Assembly: GCF_904848665.1 (NCBI RefSeq)
Contig: NZ_CAJHCQ010000006.1
Location: 124,001-188,000, forward strand
Length of the DNA: 64,000 nucleotides
Reading direction: 5' to 3'
Source: Paraburkholderia hiiakae
Lineage (GTDB): Bacteria > Pseudomonadota > Gammaproteobacteria > Burkholderiales > Burkholderiaceae
The notes beneath the pieces are model-generated. The model did no database searches, was not told where the DNA came from, and worked only from the letters and a program-made list of their open reading frames with translations. Position 1 is the stretch's first letter. Each line of letters starts with the position of its first letter. Shown piece by piece: positions 59,820 to 64,000 of the stretch. A program made the position numbers and the translations under genes.

Positions 59820-61127
59820 ATGTCAGACATTACCGCATTTCAGTGCGCGAGTTCCTCGACGGATCTCGAAAGAACTTATCTAAAGGTAACGCGAAAAGTC
59901 GTTCCGTTACTTTTCTTTTGTTATCTGCTTGCCTACCTCGATCGAATCAACATTGGTTATGCCCAACTGCAGATGCGGTTCGATCTGCATTTTTCGGACG
60001 CCGTATATGGGTTGGGCGCGAGCATGTTCTTTGTGGGGTACGTGCTCTTTGAGGTGCCCAGTAACGTGCTTCTGAAGAAAGTCGGAGCGCGTAAAACGAT
60101 GCTTCGCATCATGCTGTGCTGGGGTGTCGTTTCAATGGGCACCATGTTCGTCGCGAATCCGCTTGAATTCTATGTGGCGAGGTTCTTCCTTGGCGTGTTC
60201 GAAGCGGGCTTCTTTCCCGGGATTCTGTTTTATCTGACGCTCTGGTTTCCGGCTGATCGGCGGGCTCGCATTGTTGCTTTCTTTATGGCCGCCACGGTTG
60301 CGGCGGGATTGATTTCCGGTCCGGTTTCGGGCTACTTGCTGCAAAACATGAATGGCATTCACGGCTTGCGAGGATGGCAATGGATGTTTCTGCTCGAAGG
60401 CTTGCCGACGATATTTTTGGGCATCGCCACTTATCTTTTGCTCGTCGATCAGCCATCCGCCGCCAGATGGCTTTCTGTCGAGGAGAAAGATGCAATTGCG
60501 CGAGATCTCGCAGAAAAATCACCCGGCGTGCCGCCGGAGACCGCTCGTGTCCGCGAGGTGTTTCGCGATATGTCTGTCCTCAGACTTGCAGCGCTCTATT
60601 TCGCCATGAGTTGCGCCGCCTATGCTCTGAGCTTCTGGATGCCATCGATGATCGAACGGGCGGGCGCAGTGGGCCTGCAACGAATCGGTTTGCTCTCCCT
60701 CATTCCCTACGCATGTGGCGTGGTGGCGATGATCTGGTACAGCCGCCACTCCGACAGGACCCGGGAGCGGCGCTGGCACTTCGCGTGTGCGGTGCTGCTT
60801 TGCGCCGTGACTCTCTCACTCTGCAACTGGACGCAAGGATTACTGTGGACCTCCGTCGCACTTATTTCCGTCGCGTTGGCCGCAGTGATTTCGTCGTTCC
60901 CAGTCTTCTGGGCAGTGGCGACTTCGGTGCTTCGCAGGGAATCAATGGCCGTCGGTATCGCGATCGTTACTAGCCTGGGCGCCGTTTCTGGAATCATCTG
61001 TCCGTACGCAATTGGCCTGATCAAGACTTCGACAGGAAGCCTCAATGCTGGGCTCTATTCCTGCTCGTTGCTTCTCCTCGTGGCCAGCGTTGTCATGCTT
61101 CGCATGAAAACTGACCCGGGAGAATAA
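59820..61127 (+). CDS. MFS transporter, ACS family (phthalate/tartrate/hydroxyacid type)
   Basis: A 435-residue 12-helix carrier of the anion:cation symporter family. It opens LERTYLKVTRKVVPLLFFCY, LLAYLDRINIGYAQLQM, the classic ACS TM1 with Asp-Arg, then SNVLLKKVGARKTMLRIMLC and RFFLGVFEAGFFPGILFYLT. Substrates in this family are organic acids and sugar acids. It probably feeds the aldolase/hydrolase genes downstream of the Crp/Fnr gene. The start at 59820 is chosen because upstream coding is unlike the family. Confidence 0.88.
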   Translation: MSDITAFQCASSSTDLERTYLKVTRKVVPLLFFCYLLAYLDRINIGYAQLQMRFDLHFSDAVYGLGASMFFVGYVLFEVPSNVLLKKVGARKTMLRIMLCWGVVSMGTMFVANPLEFYVARFFLGVFEAGFFPGILFYLTLWFPADRRARIVAFFMAATVAAGLISGPVSGYLLQNMNGIHGLRGWQWMFLLEGLPTIFLGIATYLLLVDQPSAARWLSVEEKDAIARDLAEKSPGVPPETARVREVFRDMSVLRLAALYFAMSCAAYALSFWMPSMIERAGAVGLQRIGLLSLIPYACGVVAMIWYSRHSDRTRERRWHFACAVLLCAVTLSLCNWTQGLLWTSVALISVALAAVISSFPVFWAVATSVLRRESMAVGIAIVTSLGAVSGIICPYAIGLIKTSTGSLNAGLYSCSLLLLVASVVMLRMKTDPGE

Positions 61128-61165
61128 GGCAGGGAATGCACACCTGATCGCGCTGGGGCCATTGA

Positions 61166-61855
61166 TCAGTCATCTTCCCGGAGCTTCAGCAAGGCCTCTC
61201 TTGAAAGTATTTGTATGCGGCCGTAATGAAGGGAAATCGCGCCTTTGGCAACCATAGCCTTCAATTCGATAGCGAGAGTCTGGCGAGTGATATCCAGCAT
61301 CATCGCCAGCATTTCCTGAGATAGCGCGATCTCCTCGCGCGCGCCGGCCATGCTCATGTCGCCGGAAGCCAGCAGAACCAGTCTCCTTGCGATACGCGCG
61401 CGGGTGGAATAGGCGGCAGAGTCATCGATGATTCGATAGAGCCAGCTTGTGTGGATGGACTGGAGCTGCGCAATGGCCTTGGCAAAAGCCGCATCGTTCA
61501 TCAGCGTTTCGAATGCCTGTGGCCTGGCCGCGAGGACGGTTGCGTTCTCAAGGGCGACGACATCGTGCGCGTGGGGAGCGCCACTGATCATCGACATCTG
61601 GCCGAACCAGTTACCTGCTTCAATAATGGCAAGAATGGCTTCTTTGCCGTTTTCCCTGAGTGTAGAAGCCTTCAGGCGTCCGTTGTTGACGCCATAGAAC
61701 CCGTTACGCCGATCTCCTCGCCGGAACAGGTATTCCCCAGACTTGAGCTGAACGATCCAGCAACCCTCGAGAAGAGCCTGCTGCGTGTCCCGAGCCAGCG
61801 AGCCGTACCAGGGACTCGCGCGCATCTCGTCAGATGCCTGTGCGGTGAAAGCCAT
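61166..61855 (-). CDS. Crp/Fnr-family regulator
   Basis: A ~229-residue regulator (265 if a GTG at 61963 is used). Cyclic-nucleotide-type beta-barrel (LKSGEYLFRRGDRRNGFYGV, NWFGQMSMISGAPHAHDVVA), long dimer helix, and winged helix EIALSQEMLAMMLDITRQTL. The E-D-R cAMP-binding residues of Crp are not clearly kept and the N-terminal Fe-S Cys set of Fnr is absent, so the effector is unknown. Divergent from the class II aldolase gene, which is its likely target. Confidence 0.85.
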   Translation of the reverse strand: MAFTAQASDEMRASPWYGSLARDTQQALLEGCWIVQLKSGEYLFRRGDRRNGFYGVNNGRLKASTLRENGKEAILAIIEAGNWFGQMSMISGAPHAHDVVALENATVLAARPQAFETLMNDAAFAKAIAQLQSIHTSWLYRIIDDSAAYSTRARIARRLVLLASGDMSMAGAREEIALSQEMLAMMLDITRQTLAIELKAMVAKGAISLHYGRIQILSREALLKLREDD

Positions 61856-61961
61856 TTGAAAACCCGATTGGGCCGGAAGAGACGCGAAAAGTGGAAGATA
61901 TCTTGCGGTCTGAAGATAGGCGTTTTTGTATTCTGTGGTCAAGTTGACGGCCAAAGCAACC

Positions 61962-61980
61962 ACGTTGCACCCGTCAACGT
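61962..61980. promoter_or_regulatory. Inverted repeat in front of the aldolase gene
   Basis: ACGTTG (61962-61967) and CAACGT (61975-61980) with a 7-base spacer, 37 bases before the aldolase ATG and within the regulator's upstream region. A plausible Crp/Fnr-type operator, though the half-site differs from TGTGA. Confidence 0.4.
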
Positions 61981-62016
61981 TTCCTGACCCAACCTCTACA
62001 ATTTCAGGGAGACATC

Positions 62017-62772
62017 ATGCGAATCCCGTCGCTGAAAAATACCGTCAGTGCTGACGAGTGGCAGCTCCGCTGTGACCTCGCAGCATGTTATCGCCTCGTG
62101 GCACTTCATGGCTGGAGCGATCTGATCTTTACTCACATCAGCGCGCGAATGCCTGGTCCCGACCATCGGTTCCTGATCAATCCGTATGGGCTATTGTTCG
62201 AAGAGGTAACCGCATCGTCGCTCATCATGGTCAATACAGAAGGCGAGCGACTCTCGAACTCGGAGTTCCAGGTAAATCGCGCAGGCTTTGTGATCCATAG
62301 CGCGATTCATGCTGCGCGTGAGGACGTGCAGTGCGTATTGCACACACATACCCGCGCGGGTGTCGCCGTCAGCGCGCAAAAAAACGGCCTGTTGCCGATT
62401 TCCCAGCAATCGACTTTCGTGCTCGATTCGCTCGGCTACCACGATTACGAAGGCGTAGCGCTTCGAGATGACGAAAAGCCGCGCCTGCAGGACGACCTCG
62501 GCCATGCCAACTATCTGATGCTCAGGAACCATGGCCTGCTGACCGTCGGAAAGACCATTGCCGATGCATTCCTCAGCATGTACATCTTCGAGACTGCGTG
62601 CCAGATCCAGTTGTCAGCGCAGGCGGGAGGAGAGCTCACGCTCGTAGACCCGGATATTCTCGCCACAGCGGCGTCGGCCAAGGACGTTCAGACGGACGGA
62701 GTCGGCGGCTCTTTTGTGTGGCCAGCGATGATTCGCAAACTCGACCGTATTGACGACAGTTATCGTTCATAG
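62017..62772 (+). CDS. Class II aldolase/adducin-family protein
   Basis: A 251-residue zinc-dependent aldolase-fold protein (fuculose-phosphate aldolase/ribulose-phosphate epimerase-like). CYRLVALHGWSDLIFTHISA, RFLINPYGLLFEEVTASSLI, VQCVLHTHTRAGVAVSAQ and NYLMLRNHGLLTVGKTIADA carry the family's metal His residues (HTH, and NHG). The enzyme class includes decarboxylases and aldolases for hydroxy acids. AGGGAG is 7 bases before the ATG. With the ACS carrier and hydrolase it fits a small organic-acid pathway. Confidence 0.87.
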   Translation: MRIPSLKNTVSADEWQLRCDLAACYRLVALHGWSDLIFTHISARMPGPDHRFLINPYGLLFEEVTASSLIMVNTEGERLSNSEFQVNRAGFVIHSAIHAAREDVQCVLHTHTRAGVAVSAQKNGLLPISQQSTFVLDSLGYHDYEGVALRDDEKPRLQDDLGHANYLMLRNHGLLTVGKTIADAFLSMYIFETACQIQLSAQAGGELTLVDPDILATAASAKDVQTDGVGGSFVWPAMIRKLDRIDDSYRS

Positions 62773-62991
62773 GGATGTGGTCCTGGACGAACGCGAATCT
62801 TTCGGGAGAGCGCGCTCTCCCTTTCTCGCCGTCGATGAATCCGCGCCCTGAAATGTAACCCGATGCGCGCGTTGAAACGCCGCACCCGATGCTCGTGATC
62901 GCGCATCGCTTTGCGGATGGCCGGTACAACGATTTGTAGTCCAAATTTATCAAGGCAAACCCATCGAGCTTGCCCGCCGGAGGAGCGAGAC

Positions 62992-63879
62992 ATGACACAA
63001 AGCACAGACGCATGGAAAGCCCGGGGAAATTACTTTACCTACCGTGGCCACAATATCTTCTGGCGCGAGGAAGGGCGAGCAGATGCCCCCGTTCTACTTT
63101 TAATCCATGGCTTTCCAACGGCTTCATGGGACTGGCTGCACGTCTGGCCGGATCTGCTCGGGCGTTATAGATTGCTCACGCTCGACATGATCGGTTTTGG
63201 TTATTCGGACAAGCCGCGTGATTACACATACTCGATCCTCGATCAGGCCGATCTTTACGATCAATTCCTGGCAATGCGTGGCGTCGGCGAATACCACATT
63301 CTGGCTCACGACTACGGCGACTCGGTGGCACAGGAAATGGTAGCCCGGGATATTGAACGCGCCGATCGACCGAAACTCCGAAGTGCCTGCTTCCTCAACG
63401 GCGGCCTTTTCCCTGAAACGCACAGACGCGTGCGTTTTCAGTCGCTCCTGCTCTCCCCAATTGGGCCACTTGTGTCTTTGCTGACGACCAAAAGAAAACT
63501 GTCTGCAAACATGAGCGCGGTATTCGGGAAGCAATATCCGCCAGATGCCGAAACGCTCGACGCCATGTGGGATCTGTTGCGTGAACGGCACGGCGAGCGA
63601 ATCATGCACAAACTCATCAATTACATCCCGGATCGCATCGAGCATCGCGAAAGATGGGTAGGCGCGCTTCAGACAGCGGAGATTCCGCTCAAGCTGATCG
63701 TCGGCCCTGTAGACCCCATCTCCGGGAGCCACATGGTCGAGCGCTATCGCGAACTGGTGCCTCGTTCCGACGTCACGGAATTGCCCGGTGTCGGACACTA
63801 CCCGCAAGTTCAGACGCCGACCGCTGTGACCACCGCTTACTTTGAGTTCCGCGACCGGTTGGCAACCGTGTGTTTGTGA
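62992..63879 (+). CDS. Alpha/beta hydrolase with Asp nucleophile (epoxide hydrolase/dehalogenase type)
   Basis: A 295-residue hydrolase: oxyanion loop LLIHGFPTASWDWLHVWP, second block LTLDMIGFGYSDKPRDYTYS, and nucleophile elbow LAHDYGDSVAQE. The nucleophile position holds Asp107, not Ser, as in haloalkane dehalogenases and epoxide hydrolases. The base His is in LPGVGHYPQVQTP. GGAGG lies just ahead of the ATG at 62992. The substrate could be an epoxide, haloalkane or lactone; context suggests a step in the catabolic island. Confidence 0.87.
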   Translation: MTQSTDAWKARGNYFTYRGHNIFWREEGRADAPVLLLIHGFPTASWDWLHVWPDLLGRYRLLTLDMIGFGYSDKPRDYTYSILDQADLYDQFLAMRGVGEYHILAHDYGDSVAQEMVARDIERADRPKLRSACFLNGGLFPETHRRVRFQSLLLSPIGPLVSLLTTKRKLSANMSAVFGKQYPPDAETLDAMWDLLRERHGERIMHKLINYIPDRIEHRERWVGALQTAEIPLKLIVGPVDPISGSHMVERYRELVPRSDVTELPGVGHYPQVQTPTAVTTAYFEFRDRLATVCL

Positions 63880-64000
63880 ATCTGCGTCGACCACCGCATG
63901 CAGCGCGATTTCAAATGACCTAAGTCGTACTGGCGCGCCCCCGGTTCCCAGGTCAACGGCAGCGATACCCGAAAAAACCAGGTTTGGAAGGTTCCTTGCA
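63880..64000. other. Window-edge tail, no gene seen
   Basis: The last 120 bases show no supported gene; they may contain the terminator of the hydrolase gene and upstream sequence of the next gene. Confidence 0.4.

Noticed and set aside
1..64000. Insertion sequences, integrases, tRNA or rRNA genes
   Set aside because: No transposase or integrase motifs, no tRNA cloverleaf or rRNA stretches were seen in reading both strands.

Overview
The window looks like chromosomal DNA of a Burkholderiales beta-proteobacterium, most likely Paraburkholderia, Caballeronia or a close relative. The evidence is indirect: high G+C, codons strongly biased to G/C at position three (so antisense frames stay open for long stretches), and gene types typical of that group (DUF2760-Hsp70-Hsp70 operon, DUF1697, NIPSNAP, Pr6Pr, FlhC-type regulator, NnrS, many MFS carriers and one- and two-component regulators). 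I saw no rRNA, tRNA, CRISPR array, insertion sequence or phage block. It reads as an accessory-rich stretch of a replicon rather than an integrated element.

Layout. 1-5.6 kb: a sugar-acid type MFS carrier followed by a 2-hydroxyacid dehydrogenase cut by the window edge, a citrate synthase-like protein with an N-terminal helix-turn-helix, a GDSL lipoprotein and a diguanylate cyclase. 5.6-9.2 kb: a deletion scar joining remnants of a flavin prenyltransferase and a LysR regulator, a flavoprotein and a purine nucleoside permease. 9.5-18.5 kb: Kup potassium carrier, a DUF1269-like protein, the DUF2760-Hsp70-Hsp70 operon and YceH. 18.5-29.6 kb: P450, hydrolases, a PLP desulfhydrase-like enzyme, hemerythrin, a UbiM-like monooxygenase, a TetR-glycosyltransferase pair with a clear operator, a zinc-ribbon membrane protein and a low-complexity Asp-rich protein.

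29.8-42.1 kb: an FlhC without FlhD, a Tat/lipoprotein-type tyrosine phosphatase homologue whose catalytic Cys and Arg are replaced, two very similar OmpR-type response regulators sharing at most one nearby kinase, an LprI-like protein, and a minus-strand run of small protein, small lipoprotein, periplasmic protein and an orphan FlgH. A stress-type protein and an orphan branched-chain amino acid binding protein follow. 42.1-50.7 kb: a decayed GntR remnant, NnrS, a GlcG-like heme-binding protein, then a GntR regulator facing a tight operon of gamma-glutamyltransferase-like enzyme, MFS carrier, GAF protein and second MFS carrier. Matching GAACCA-N8-TGGTT(C/T) operators lie in front of both the regulator and the operon.

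50.7-57.1 kb: NIPSNAP, DUF1697, Pr6Pr and a TetR regulator with TGCGAGGA sites, a small membrane protein, a candidate short sRNA with two CUCCUCC (anti-Shine-Dalgarno) motifs between a clean sigma70 promoter and a terminator, then an SRPBCC protein, a His-tailed EamA carrier and a MipA/OmpV porin-like protein. 57.4-64 kb: a two-component system divergent from mipA, an MFS carrier, a Crp/Fnr regulator, a class II aldolase and an Asp-nucleophile alpha/beta hydrolase, which together look like a small regulated catabolic island. The strongest candidates for something undescribed are the anti-SD sRNA, the pseudophosphatase, the Hsp70 pair and the FlhC/FlgH orphans.
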